DNA of 64,000 bases. Origin: Euwallacea fornicatus (taxonomy: Eukaryota > Arthropoda > Insecta > Coleoptera > Curculionidae). Of this stretch, positions 36,380 through 49,016 are shown in pieces; position 1 is the stretch's first letter; every line of letters starts with the position of its first letter. A program made the position numbers and the translations under genes. The notes below the pieces were generated by a model, which saw only the letters and a list, made by a program, of their open reading frames with translations, searched no databases and was not told the origin of the DNA. The DNA is taken from assembly GCF_040115645.1 (NCBI RefSeq), contig NC_089547.1, positions 1,302,001-1,366,000 of the forward strand. The letters are read 5' to 3'.

Positions 36380-36880
36380 ATATTTTAATGGCGTTTTTGC
36401 CATGCCCTCCTCCCGAGCGTGTGTTATTTGGCTTAGGGGAGGCCTATGCACACGAGGCCGCCGTCCGGGCTTCTTACCTCTATCCAAATTAATGTCACGA
36501 ATTAGTACATGTCCAGATTAGGATGTTTAGCCGAGATATGACCAGTGGTCAGTATACGATGCAAGGGGATTAGGCTTAACGCGCTGTACGTAAACACACG
36601 GTTGACACTTGACATATTAAGGGCCCCGATTTAATCCTCAACAGGCCTTTTCTGCGGGCGCGGAAGACGCAGTAATTAAAGCATAGTGACCACGCCCCCG
36701 GTTCCGGAAGGCCGACCAATGGGGTGCTTTGATTACGTAATTAAAACGCGGGGTTTATCTCATTTACGGAAATTGCGGCCCAATGGTCGCAAAGCTGCAT
36801 TTTTATTGGAGCGGGAAAGAAATTGTTTACAATTTGCCTTTTTAATCAAGACGGCAATGGAATGTCATTGAATTCGCTTA
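36380..36880. promoter_or_regulatory. Candidate conserved regulatory region
   Basis: Mixed-composition, non-repetitive sequence with motifs typical of developmental enhancers: GACCACGCCCCC (near 36689), CTTTGATTACGTAATTAAAA (near 36727, a TCF-like CTTTGAT followed by a TAATTA core), and further TAAT cores. There is no open frame of note. Function is inferred from composition and motifs only. Confidence 0.3.
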
Positions 36881-37640
36881 AAGCAAGAAGAAAACGGAAT
36901 TAAAGTAGATTTCTTCGGGTCGTTTGCCGAATGATCTTCGAGAAGAATCTGAACGAAACGATATACGACTCGTCAGCCGTCAATCAGAATCTTCGATTTT
37001 GTGTACGTTCTCGTCTGGAGTCTTGTTCTTGTCCTCTTATCGTTGTCCATTCAGAGATTTGAGCTTGTTTTGAGGGAGATTTCGCATTTACCTGTAAAAG
37101 AAGATTTCTTATTTTCAACGAAAAAACACTCAATGAGACATTAAAGTATATTATGTGATTCAGAGAGTATCACAAAATCGTGTATAAAAGGGGGATCTTG
37201 AATAAGGTAACAATTTACTGAAGTTGGACTAATGGTGAGTGTTTGAATGCTGAGTTAGAAGTTGAAGTAAAGGTTGACATTTCAAACTTTACCATTACAG
37301 AGTTGGAAATGGCACATTATCTTGCTCTACTTTCCACTCTCGCTTACCACCCTCATTTCCCAACTTGATATTTCTGGATTCTCCTATAGCCACACCCTCC
37401 ACACTGGACAACAAAAATGTAGATGGATTTCGACTTGGTGCCCCCATAATCCTCCACATATGAGATTTCGCTCCGGTACTTGCGTTACATAAAAAACACT
37501 GAAAACACTCTGTATCTTAGAAACGAAGGAATTTCGCAGCTAACTAACTTTATACGATCTAAATATTTGTTTTTTTGCACTTTACATCCTCTGAGTATTT
37601 GTCAGTGTGTTTATGAAACACCCTATATATTACGCAATAA
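36881..37640. other. Non-coding, right part is a single transposon end
   Basis: On the minus strand from about 37631 the sequence begins TATATAGGGTGTTTCATAAA and runs through CTTCGTTTCTAAGATACAGAGTGTTTT. The same order of GATACAGGGTGT is found inside the foldback element at 767. A faint candidate partner end, TACAGAGTTGG, lies at 37296. I do not define a full element. Confidence 0.45.
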
Positions 37641-40600
37641 AAATGGTCGGCCCCTATTAGAAATTACATAATACATCTCTGAAACCATCGCATACTCCCA
37701 TAAAAAGAGGAAGAGAAATACTTTTGACAATAATTTACGGGGAGCCAGCGCTTTCGTTTGCCATTTTAGGGAGAGTTTTTTTGGGAAAATCCAGGACTTC
37801 GAGGTTATTGTATTAATTATCATCTAATCAACGTTATTTATGGGACTTGCACGACTCCCACGGCCGTTTTTGTCATCCAAGATGTTTAATGTTTGAAGCT
37901 TACAGGGGCTCTGCAGTCTCTCAGACAATTGAGGAATTAATTTTCCACATCAATATTGAATCTCCTTATAAAAGGAGAGAATACCTTCGTGAAAGAGAAC
38001 TTTCCAGATTTCTGGATAAAACGGCGGATGCGCCACCCCAAAGATTCTTTTTAAAACCTCTTGGCAGAACTTACGTTCTAGCTCTTGCTTGCCTCTTAGT
38101 ACTTATTGTCTTGGAATTCTGAAGGATCGATCGCAATCTGGCTTGGGCCTTTAGCATCGCAAGTATACGGAAAATTGCGAAATTTATGATAAAATATTCT
38201 TCAATTAACCGAAAGTAGTGTACAGTGGAATCGGTGGCGGAAAACGAAATTTACACACAATTGTGTGCAAAACGGAATCAGTTAAGCCGGAATGCGAGGC
38301 CGGCATTTAAATTATCGGACGAGTCATTTTAATGATGAGAAGGGGAGTTTTCGACTATTCGAACTTTTTGAATTCTCAAACATTCTCACATTTATATGTC
38401 AAGATCTACAGGAACAGAGGAAGCTGAAAAAATTTCAGATCTACATATTGCAACGGTCAAGTCCAGAATCCATTTGCATCCTTATTATTCCGATGCTAAA
38501 GGGTGTTTTAGTATTTTCTGTTTTATTCACCTTTTTATCAGCATCATAATATAAAATATATTCATATACAAAGGCAATATCCTGAATTCTGACACGCTAT
38601 GTGAAACGTTTGATAATCTACAATCGCATGAACCAAGATTTGTTAATGAGCTGTTATTGTTAAATTTGAACTGATTGTTGAAGTTGAACTTATTGTTGAT
38701 CAAGTGAAATACATTTTATCGATGACAGCGACAGTCGTGACGCATCCATTCGCTCTTCTATTATTCACCATGCTCAACCTCTCTTTCAACCGAACATTCC
38801 ATTACGCGTGGAAATATTACGTTTTTCATGTGAACTGGTGGGCAGATTAGTTATAAATTTTTTAGTTCTCTAAACAATCCAGATAAAAAAAATGAGTTAA
38901 AACAAATGGCCAGAAAGAGTCTGCTGTGCTCCTGTTTGGATAGGCGTTACACTACTGAAGATGTCGGTTTCTAAAGATAAATACCCTCTATATTCATTAA
39001 ACCGAAAGTGGAATTATGCGTTTCTATGTATTACCTCACAAAACAAGCTTAAATTACTAAAAAAAAAAAACAAATAGGTTCACTGGCTCATTAGAAAGTT
39101 ATCTAAAGATGGACAAAAATGCGATAGAAAAGAAACTTAAAATCATTGGAGAAACAAAATTGAAATGATAATAAAGACCCTTAAACTTTTCTTATTAAAC
39201 CATTTTTGTAGCTCTTATAGTTTCCAAAACACCCAAAACATGTAGGACCATTTTGGGCCGAACTGTGCACCCTTTATTCCTCTTAACTCACATAAAAATA
39301 CTTTTTCTGACCACTCCTCGTTACCGTTTCTGCTTCCGACTGACCAAAGGTGGGTATGCGTTTGTTTCTTACTCAAAATTGATATGTTATGAAACCCATA
39401 CATGAAACTGAGAAAAAACATACCAATCTGAAGTATCAAAGTTTCATGATATTATCCTCAGGACAAATGTATGTATGTCACTTGTCAATTCCTCATAACG
39501 CATAAATGGTCAATTATTTTATTTGCAAAGATTTTCGTCAAGAACCAAATCTGCTCTATTGATGTGATTATTTCACTGATGCTTTAAACCATTTCGTTAC
39601 TAATTGCCTATTAGACGCGCAACGCTGCCTAATTGGTCACATGTGCTTTTTACAGCCAGCCAATCGCGGTGCTGTATGTACGTGTGACGTATCAGTATGT
39701 CATTGTGAAGTAACTTTAATTCAAAAAATTGAAACTTTCATACTTTTTTAAATTGTCATTTATCATAATGCAGTTAAAATGTCTATTATCAATCGCTGTT
39801 ATTTATTAAGGTACTTTTTCGTTAAATGCTAAGATTCAAGACGTTAGTCCAACGTAGTTATTTCAATTCTTCTATAAGGTGGCCTAATAAATCAATTAGA
39901 GAGTAGTTAAAACAGGTTCATCAACATACACGGTGGAACAAAAATAGCGAAGGGTGGTGAAGACGCAAAGCGGTGAATGTCTGGGGCACGAGTCGACCCT
40001 GGCCCCCGACACTCACACATCCCCATTACGTATGCAATTATAATTCTTCCCGGGAGGGTGAGGGGGTAATGTCGTCCGCCATATTGTCTCCGCCCCCGCG
40101 CCGGCCAGGGCCCGCCCTTGCTCCGTGCTTCTTTTCGCGCGCTAACGGCATGTGTGTATGTATGTATATCATATACACACATACAACTGCCCATAGTTGC
40201 CATATCACAGTAATAACATCCACTATCCCTTTGCTAGGGAAATGATAATTTTGACAGAAACATCAAAAAGTGACAGTATGTGGAAGATAAGCCTGCCAAC
40301 AAGTGTCGAAAAAATGACATATTTCAATCGTTGCTGTCACAACTATAAGACGTACTCCGTACATGCCTGCATCGTATTGACTAGCAAAAATTTTAGAGTG
40401 ATATAGGTGGCAACGTTGCATTTCTGTCCGAAGGATCGCGGTAATTTTAATGGATTTGAGTAAGGAGGAACAGCCACCGGGCCTCTCGAGCGATGCTTCG
40501 TTTGTTTTGAGGCAACGTTGCCGGATCTTTCGCCCAACTTGGGAGAAAGGGGGATTTCCCGTAACTTTCCTTTAAGGAGAGAACTAATAAATTTGCTTGT

Positions 40601-41005
40601 AGAAGATAATTTATGGGCTCCAGAATAAAATCGATTTTCCTTTGGTCACCGTGTTCTTGGCAGTGATGTCAAGTGTATGTAAATCCCCAACATTTTGAGT
40701 AAACGGCTAGATTCATTACATTAGAGGAAGACGAGGATAGAGAGGGATTGCCTAATAACTGGCACTTCCAGAAAAGTGGAGAAAACTAAGAAAAATCTCT
40801 CCCCTTCGCCTCCCCCTCCACGTTTCATATACACCCCATATTCAATCACAATAAACGGAAAAGAGACAGAGACTATTTCCATTTTCCGCGCGCCAGATCC
40901 AAAAACGAAGATAATTTAGCACGCCTTAATGTATCGCAGCGGCGGCACGAGAATTGCCGGGTGGGGAGTTAAGGGGGGCCAGGGGGTCCCAAATACACAC
41001 CCGGG
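37641..41005. other. Non-coding stretch with a CpG-rich patch
   Basis: No gene recognised. 40000-40150 is GC-rich (CCCCCGCGCCGGCC) and is followed by a TATG-type hairpin. 39600-39720 contains ATTGGTCACATGTG and GCCAATCG in a less A+T-rich setting. A G-rich section lies at 40955-41005. Confidence 0.4.
40155..40185. repeat. TATG/ACAC hairpin microsatellite
   Basis: TGTATGTATGTATAT pairs with ATATACACACATACA with one mismatch around a one-base loop. The sequence lies at the edge of a CpG-rich patch. Confidence 0.8.
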
Positions 41006-41023
41006 CTAAATGGGCCCATTTAG
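41006..41023. other. Perfect 18-bp palindrome CTAAATGGGCCCATTTAG
   Basis: Both strands read the same. The core ATGGGCCCAT is GC-rich, so the palindrome is not an A+T artefact. A related TTGGGCCCATTTGC lies at about 11335. It could be a dimer binding site. Confidence 0.9.
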
Positions 41024-44000
41024 AGCTCAATCGATACGATCCGTCATTGGCCGGGCTTTGATTCAAATCCTATTGGAGATATTTCCTTTTATATGGATTT
41101 AGGATAATGGATATTTCACCGCCGTTTCCACGGTATAAGTTTAATTGGAAGTGGAGCAGCATGAGTGGTAACTTGGGAGAATAGTGGGAAACCTGGATCC
41201 AAAAATCAGTTAAATCGAAAAATGAAGAAAACCAACATTCGCGATGCAATTTTAGACAAATAGTGAATTAGTAAGACAAGGAAAGGACACTAAGCTTAGG
41301 ACTAAACTGAGTAAAAGAGCTTGTGAAGAGCGAAAAAACTGAAAAAAGTCCTTCTGAAGACGGTGACAGATTTGTCGCTTGAGCGGTAAAAAGGGCTCTC
41401 ATCCCAGCTCTTAGGTAAGGGTGAATATATTCTCAGTCAGTTTTAACTGAGAATAGTGTGCAAATCCCCCACATCAACAACATCTACTTATTCTGAGGCA
41501 TTAACCTTAACCAAAATATACGAAAAATCGTAGACGTCACACAGCTTGTTAAATTTTAGCAAGTTTCGAAAATTGGATCTTCCACTAGATTTTTTGTTGT
41601 TGCTGATTTTACCGTAGAAATTGAGCTCTGTACTCCCCTGGTTTTTACAGGGTGTCCATTTGAAAATTTACCATCCCTATCCTTTCTTTATTGTCAAAAT
41701 GCAGGCAAATATGTATTTTCTCCAGAGGCATATTTGTAGACATTTTAATGCAAAACATTGTTTTCCAACATGGCATTTGAAAGAGCATCTTTTTAGTTAT
41801 ATGCCCCCACTATTATTCTTTAAATTCGATCATCGGGGACCGAATCCCCAGCATTCAAATTTACCTTATATCTACAATTTTTGATGGCAAAATTTTGAAC
41901 CGAGGCTCCCGAATTTGAATAATTTTCTTCACTTTATCATAAATTCTTCCAAGAAAGAAGAATTTTAACGTGAATCAATGAGAGCTAATATAAATTTTGA
42001 GAGCCTCGATTACCATCAACTTCAAAATGGGTGAATTACCGATGAAATTTACACTAATAAACGGTTTCAAGACAATTCCGTCGAAATTTCTAATTCCTGT
42101 CATGTCGTGATTTATTTTATTTTTTTAATTTTAACTCGAAATTATGATGTTTCAGGTAATAGAGCTGCCGTGTTAGGAATTATCGATTCATTGAATAGCC
42201 AGTGGTGTTTTAGATTTTTCATAGCGGATATGAATTTTGACTTGTAAACGATGACTTCTTTACTGTTTCACAACCTCTTTTAGCACAATCCTGATTTTTT
42301 CATACAAAATTTTAATTAGTGCTTAGCGTTCACTTTCAATACACATTTGATAAATATTGTCGCATACAACTCTGTTTTTATTGACTTCAAGTGCATGTTT
42401 TTAGGAATATAGCGAATCCTTACGACATTTCGTATAGTCATTAGCGTATTGCAATGTTTTAAAACGTAGCGATTTAGCATTTTTTCCCCTTGCACTAAAA
42501 TGGCGCGCGCCTCTGTTTTCAGTGCACCTCCTTAAATGCAAAATTTTCATATTACCGGGACCTTCTAGTGTGCACTATGGGCTCTTGTTTTTGCTGTCTT
42601 TAAATCCGGGTTTTTCGCATCAGACTTGCAATCAGTGTCGGATCTAAAGGGAAGTAAGTATAAGTTAAGTAAAGGTAAAAAAAAAACTTGTTTCGAATTG
42701 CGTAAAAGAGCTGGTGAAATTAATATTTAAAGAAACCACAACAAAAAAGTCAAAGTAAGCTGCAGGGAACCTTCAAGTAGGGTAAGCCCGAGATAAATGT
42801 TCAACCAGAAAATTTGGAATTTGTTCCACTGTGCGAGTCATACATCAAACAAGGTGAGTTTTTCTTCGATGATTAGTGAAGGGATCTCGAAAACTGGCAG
42901 ATTAACAAAGTCGCTTAAATGAAAAAAAAAACTCAAAGTTTATACATTAATCTGGTTGTGGTGACCTCAGCGATAGAACGTTTATTAATTTTGAATTACT
43001 GGTACCCTACTACAGCACCGTACGCTCATTTTTCATTATACCACTCTGAAAATGAACATTTCTCAGTCGGTTAACCGTACTGAAAGTACACCCTTCCCGT
43101 AAGCGCTCGGAAATGCCATTTTCCGGACGCAATTCCGAGTCTAATAATGAAAAGTATCCTCCATTGCACGTCCCAAAATACAGTTACCAGATTATATTTC
43201 GAGTCAGTGTCGTCTTTATTTTTGCTTGTGTTCCAGCCAGGTTTCATATTAAAATTTCGCCATAGTTTTATCCTCCACCTAGAATTTCAAAATTTCAGCA
43301 AATATCTAAAAATATTTTTTTAATCGGGAGCTCTCACTTCAAAATTCCAGAGATAGATGTAGAATGAATAATAAACTTATCATGCATGCTCAATAGCTTT
43401 GGTTGTACTATAGAGATTAAAAGGGCCTTATCGTGTATTTACCAACAGAGGAGTGTATTTGTTAAAGTTAATTCATGTCGCACATGAACAGTTGACAGGA
43501 AAAGAGTGTGTCATTGTCAAAAATATACGCAACAAAATGTCAAGATTACATGTACAGGGGCGTTTTAAAATCACCATGAATTTTTCATGAAGAAGTATTA
43601 GTTCAGTTTATAAAGCATTTCAGTTGGAGATGGAACATGAAATCCAATTGTTTGTACGTTATGCGTAAATATGCCCAGTGACACTAAGCGAATTTGACAT
43701 ATGAGTGAAGTTAAACATTTGACATAGGTCTATAATTTTATTATGAATGTGCTAAATTTCTAACTTCAATCCTTCAATCTTTCAAGTTGCAGAACCCGAA
43801 CTAACACAATTAGACACTTGCTCAACTTCTAACCTTCCTCAATTTTACGTCTGAATTGATTCGTCAATAACGGGATATATCTACTGAAATTTCTGGACAT
43901 CTCCTGAAGGGCCTTCTCACGGTGATATCGATTTGAATTTTTACAAATTTTATTTGTTAGTTAGTATTTAAATTATGGTCTTTAGGCTTGAAATTGTTAA

Positions 44001-46079
44001 AAAAAAAACGAAAGTAAGTGGTCTAGCGCACTGCCGCCTCTGAAACCTAGCAAATAAATCTCCGCTGCAGCTTTTGACGAACTACATAAAGCTCGTAATT
44101 TGATTGGAATTTAATTAAGACCCTTTCTCTAGCTCACATCAAAAACCGGGATTTAATTGGGAAAGTTCTAAGCTCTGCTCACTGTAAGCATGCATGAAGT
44201 GGGTATTTTTATTGCAAAATCAAGCGAAGAGAAAATATCGTTCCGGAGCCACCCTTTGCCGGCAGCCAGCAGCGAGACAAAGAAAACAAAATGTCTAATT
44301 TTCTTCCCCTATTCCCGTATCTCTATCATCATATATGCAAGACTTGTCCGGCGAGAGGCGTATCGCTATCTCTCTTACACCATCGGCAATTAGGAGCACG
44401 GTCCTTTTCGCTCCCGGGAGATTCATATTCCTTCATTTTCTTACTCCCCCTTTGTTGCCTTATTTCTTTTTTTTTCTCCTCGGGTCGAGCGGACCTATTA
44501 TGTTCCGAGCTGTAAGTTGACTTTGCTTCTTTTTAACACTTTCCATTTAAACACACTATTTGATACTATTGTCATAGCGCCATCTTTGATCGTTTGAAAT
44601 CAATCATTTTAGTGACAGAGTCATTGTCATAATATGTCTAGTGGTGAAAATACCCTAATTCTGCACTGGCAATTTTTCAAGGATTTTATTTCTTCGTCCC
44701 ACGACTGCCTACGAAAATATTCATAGCGTACTAAATGACTGTTGGAAGATCAGTAATTTTAAGCGGTACGCTAGACAATCGTAACGTGTTCGCTTACGAT
44801 TAATAAGAAAGCAATAAATTCCCAATCATACATTTTTATTAAGTGTCCATGACAAACATTTTTTTATTTGTCAATTAGACAAACTATATCCCTGCCACTA
44901 ACTAAGCTATGTGTTTCTAAAACACCAAAAAGAGACTACCTTGGAAAGCATTGAGTAAAACGTCAAAGTCATCGTTATTATGACAGTGGCAGATGACAGC
45001 GTTTCAGTGTTGGACTCCGGGTGCGATTTGCTGCCGATTACCTAATTCTTTTTATTTTCTTTAATCAGCATTTTTCGTCGCGAGAAAAATAATGTACAGG
45101 ATGTTTTACAGGACATGTAACTCCATTATTATTGAATTTAGAAACGTTCAGTTTTTTTTAACCAAAGTTGACAGTGACAGAAATGTCAACGCCATTTTGG
45201 TTTTATAACACCCTGGATGCAGGATATTGTAAAAAGTTGCGCTTTTTGACCCTCTTTCTATTTCATTTAATTCAAATTTCCGTGGAGAGTTTTTTCGATT
45301 TTGAATCTCTCCCCATCACAACAACTATTCGTGTAACCGTTCAGGAGTTTTGTGTAATCACAAAATTCCCAGATAATATTACATATTTTCCAAGGGTTTG
45401 CACGCTTCCTAAAAGGGACGTTTCGCTATGGATTTTATGGGCTTTGGAATTCTAATCAAATATACGTGTTTCGTTTGCTCGCCTTTTGATGTTTCTGAGG
45501 TATCAATGATTCTGAATGGATTAAAGGGCGATGGGCACAGAAACCAAAAGAATCTGGGTTTTTTTGAATGTGTCTTTCACTTTTTTTTAACGCGCTATTT
45601 TTAAAAATTCAAACAGTTCGAATATGCTTTTTCTCATATCAGTTTGAGATTAGAAATAGTTCAGAGTATACAGGCGGATTTTATATCACAGCAAATATGC
45701 TGCGGAGGTCGAGAAGAGTTGGATTATTCCCGATTTTATCATATCTTGATTGGTTCTTGCTACATGCACAACCTGCCTTCAGCATTATTTTTAATACAGG
45801 GTGGATCAAATATGCAAATAGTAATATTTTCATGGGACACCCTGTGGATTGTTTCATTTCTAGAATTTGAAATTTGCAAATTCTGATAGTTAATATTTAA
45901 TGCAGTATGCTCCATAATTTTTTATCAAGATCTCTTTCTCTCCACAATTGATTTAAATATTTTCTCCTCAAAATTTTGTCAAAACTAAGTCAAAACTGTT
46001 CAAAAATTTCGAATTACTCCTTCTCATCGCCACGTTTTCAAACGATGTAACCCAAAACCGACCACTTTAACGAAGCATT
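41024..46079. other. Non-coding stretch with single transposon ends
   Basis: Termini such as TTTACAGGGTGTCCATTTG (from 41643), TACAGGATGTTTTACAGG (45096) and a 48-bp pair of facing ends at 45797-45844 show old transposon debris, but no full element or gene was recognised. Position 41438-41470 shares about 33 bp with 54856-54889. A pyrimidine-rich section lies at 44420-44490. Confidence 0.4.
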
Positions 46080-47160
46080 CTAATAAATTTTGAACCGCAC
46101 TGAGTGAAAAAAAAGTGCACAGAAATTTCTCCCCTCCACTTCCTGTCTATTGAGTATCAAATTCTTGTCAATTAAAATGCCATCTCCGGACCGAGCCGAC
46201 TGGCACACGTGCCGGCAACATGGATATTTCATAACATGCACATCGGAGATCCAATATGCCCGATGCGGGCCATTCCTATTTCTATTTTCCATTTTGCCTA
46301 ATAGGTTTTTCAATTTTGAGAATTGGCTGCTCCCGTATGATCTCTCCTTCTCCCTCTCTCGATGTTCAGACAGGCCGAGTCCGAAATGATAAGACTGATG
46401 ATGACGGCGCCGCGAAGGTGCAAAAGCACACGTCGCCGAAAGTCAATTGGACTTAGGCCGGGTCGACGTGGAGGCATCTCAACTTTTGAAAACATATATC
46501 AACGTCAAGTCAAGGGCAATTGACTGAGCACGTCTCTGGGAGGCCGTCTTGTCCCCATACATATATTTGTATGTAAATAAAAAGGTCACGGGGTGGCACA
46601 GGTGCGCGATATGTCAACCGCAAGATGGAGCGCCCTTTTATTTTCGCAGCGAAGCTAAAGGTCTCATCAGCACAATTTTTGCGTGTATGACCCACACGCC
46701 CCCGAAGTCCTCCCGAGGCCCGATCCAATTTCGTAAATCAAACATAAATAATACGACCGTATTAATAAAGGGCCGTCCCCGGCAAAGGGTATGAAATATG
46801 AACGTTTTTTATGACAGGTACCGGAAAGGCCTTTTATAAAAAAAAGCGACGAAATTAAGGGAGGGCGGCTTAAGGGGGACGCGGGAATGACAATTTTGAT
46901 AAATCGACGGGGACTTTAGGTCGGACCTAAAGATTCCTGGCACGTAGATGAAACAGTTTCGCAGTGTATACGTTTTCTTTGGGCGATATTTTCTACATGG
47001 GGTCAGCGGCGCCGAACCCCGCACTCCAGCGTCCGGAATAAAGCAGGCACGCCACTGGCTGGGTAACTTCATTATAGCGAATCCCGGCTCGAAGGAGAAA
47101 AAATTATTAAATTACTCGAGTTTTCCGATAAGTCATCATATAGATTCCAGGTAGCAATGA
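46080..47160. promoter_or_regulatory. GC-richer unique region, candidate regulatory DNA
   Basis: Composition rises and repeats disappear between about 46160 and 47060. Motifs include AAAAGGTCACGGGG (nuclear-receptor half site), CACAGGTGCGCG (E-box) and GGCACACGTGCCGG. Open frames on both strands overlap completely and none has a recognised domain. Function is inference. Confidence 0.28.
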
Positions 47161-48584
47161 AAACTTAGCTAAGAAGTAATTTCCAAAATAGAAAACGCCG
47201 CCTTTGCTATTGAACTGTCAAATTAATCAAAATGACCTCCTACCTACCTCCCCGGGCCAAATGCTATTAGTTCTTGAGGAGTTTTAGTAAGCGTTTTCTC
47301 TGTCGTCTACAACAGTTCTCATGTCAATCGCCCTGGGTCCGATAGCCTCTGGTCAGATGACCCAAATATCGGTATGTTCACTCCAATTTATTCCAGTGCA
47401 TTTGCACAGGCACTCAACAACACCCTTCAGGCATACCCTCCAAGTACACCCTGACTGGGCAATTTTTTAAAGTTAAAATGCAAAAACTGTCGATAATGTC
47501 CAAGGAGCCCGATGTCCGAGTTTTCAATAACGTTCAAGTTTTTCGTTATTTTATTTTCAGGAATCCGAAATTTAAACTTCGTGTGCTCATGGATTATTTT
47601 CGTTATAGATAAATTACACGGAGTAGATAGTTAAATTGATGAAATTGAGATGTTTGTGGCAGTACCAGTCTGATGGAGGTGCGAAGACGAGGTTGGACGA
47701 CGGTCCAGGAAGGCAGACCAGGAAGCGCAGAGGGCTTATCTGGCCAGCAGTTTTTCTTGGGGATTGCGGGGCGGTGATTAAACATTTCGCTCAGGGCGCC
47801 AGAGTCGCTAAGACCGGCCCCGATTTGGAGCTCAAGCGAGTCCCAAGCAAGCACCGATTCACTTAAACAGAAACTTACACTAATAAACTCAGAATCAAGA
47901 ACTCACCAATGGCAATTGTAAAATCACTTCTCAGTTCTATCTGCTTTTAAATTTCACACGAATTTGAGGTACCAAACACCGGCCGTTGTTACTTTATATA
48001 GGGTGTAAATAGAATAGGGGATCATATTTAAGGACTAGTTTTATACTCGAAAATGTGAAGAAAAATTGGTGCAAACATGGGTCCGCAAAAGCCTCTTAAG
48101 TTAGCTACGGCCCTTCGAAAGTGAAAAGAAATGCGGAATGGCGTGCAGAACCAACGGGGAGCTACAGTTACTTAACATATTTCTGTATCCTTTAACTTTT
48201 ATGCATTTCTGCAAAGGTTTTCAAAGGAATAATTTATTTGCTCTAAGTATGTTCCGAACTCTAGATCAACACTGACACAATTATACTACAACAGCAGCTT
48301 GAAAATAAATAAAATTAAAAAAAATAAATAAAAATTTAATACTTAAAAATTACTAACCTGACTGAATGACTGTTATTAGTTTTGTTTTTATATAATCTTC
48401 ATTTTCTATGTAATAAGATATGTGGAAAATCACTAGGGTGGTCATTTGAACGCCTGCTTTAAGATTGTTAATTTAAGCAGTTTTGCAATTTTATTTTTCC
48501 GTTTGTTTTAACTTATTTTGACCTTGATTGTTTATGCTGCGTTATCGTTTTAAATTTACAGTTGACTCTTTTGTTATTTGTTAT
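47161..48584. other. Non-coding stretch
   Basis: A GC-rich section at 47640-47860 has open frames on both strands (76 and 83 codons) but no recognised domain or splice evidence. 48290-48350 is an A-rich run. An isolated TATAGGGTGTAAATAG end lies near 48000. Confidence 0.4.
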
Positions 48585-49016
48585 ACAGGGGGTCATTTAA
48601 GTACTTGACGAAACTTCAAGGGGTGACTCCAAGACGAAAAGTTTATATAAACATTCGTTCGATAGGGTTTTGTTTTTAAGAGAAAGGGGTAAAGGGGCTC
48701 TTTTTTAATCTTTTTTTTTTAACATTTTAATAATCCTTTTTTTTTTTTTTAATTTGGTAAGCAGTGCTTTTTGTGGTTCTTCTTTATGCGCCACTGACTA
48801 TTTTAAAACTTTTATACTTTTTTGCATTAACCAAATAAAAATACAGCTTTTTTTGTTTATGAAATTTTTTTTCAGAGTATTAAGATTAAAAAAGAAGTTT
48901 GACTCTCTGTATTTTGAAAACGAAGTATTATCGGGCCTTCGCTTATATAAACTTTTGGTCTTAGAAACACTCAAAAAATATCTCTTGAAGTTGAGCCATG
49001 TACTTAATTAATATAG
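48585..49016 (+). repeat. Transposon-like repeat, left end only
   Basis: TA|CAGGGGGTCATTTAAGTAC followed by CAAGGGGTGACTCC has the form of a TA-flanked DNA-element terminus. T-rich tracts follow. A second terminus, ATATAGGGTGATTC, begins at about 49013 in the same orientation, so the two are not a simple inverted pair. Confidence 0.4.

Noticed and set aside
37296..37631. Possible element between TACAGAGTTGG and CACCCTATATA
   Set aside because: The two ends do not match beyond a few bases.
45797..45844. 48-bp unit bounded by CAGGGTG and CACCCTG
   Set aside because: The inverted match is only seven bases. It is more likely two adjacent solo ends than an element.
47640..47860. GC-rich section open on both strands (76 and 83 codons)
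   Set aside because: Possibly an exon, but I see no domain and cannot choose a strand.
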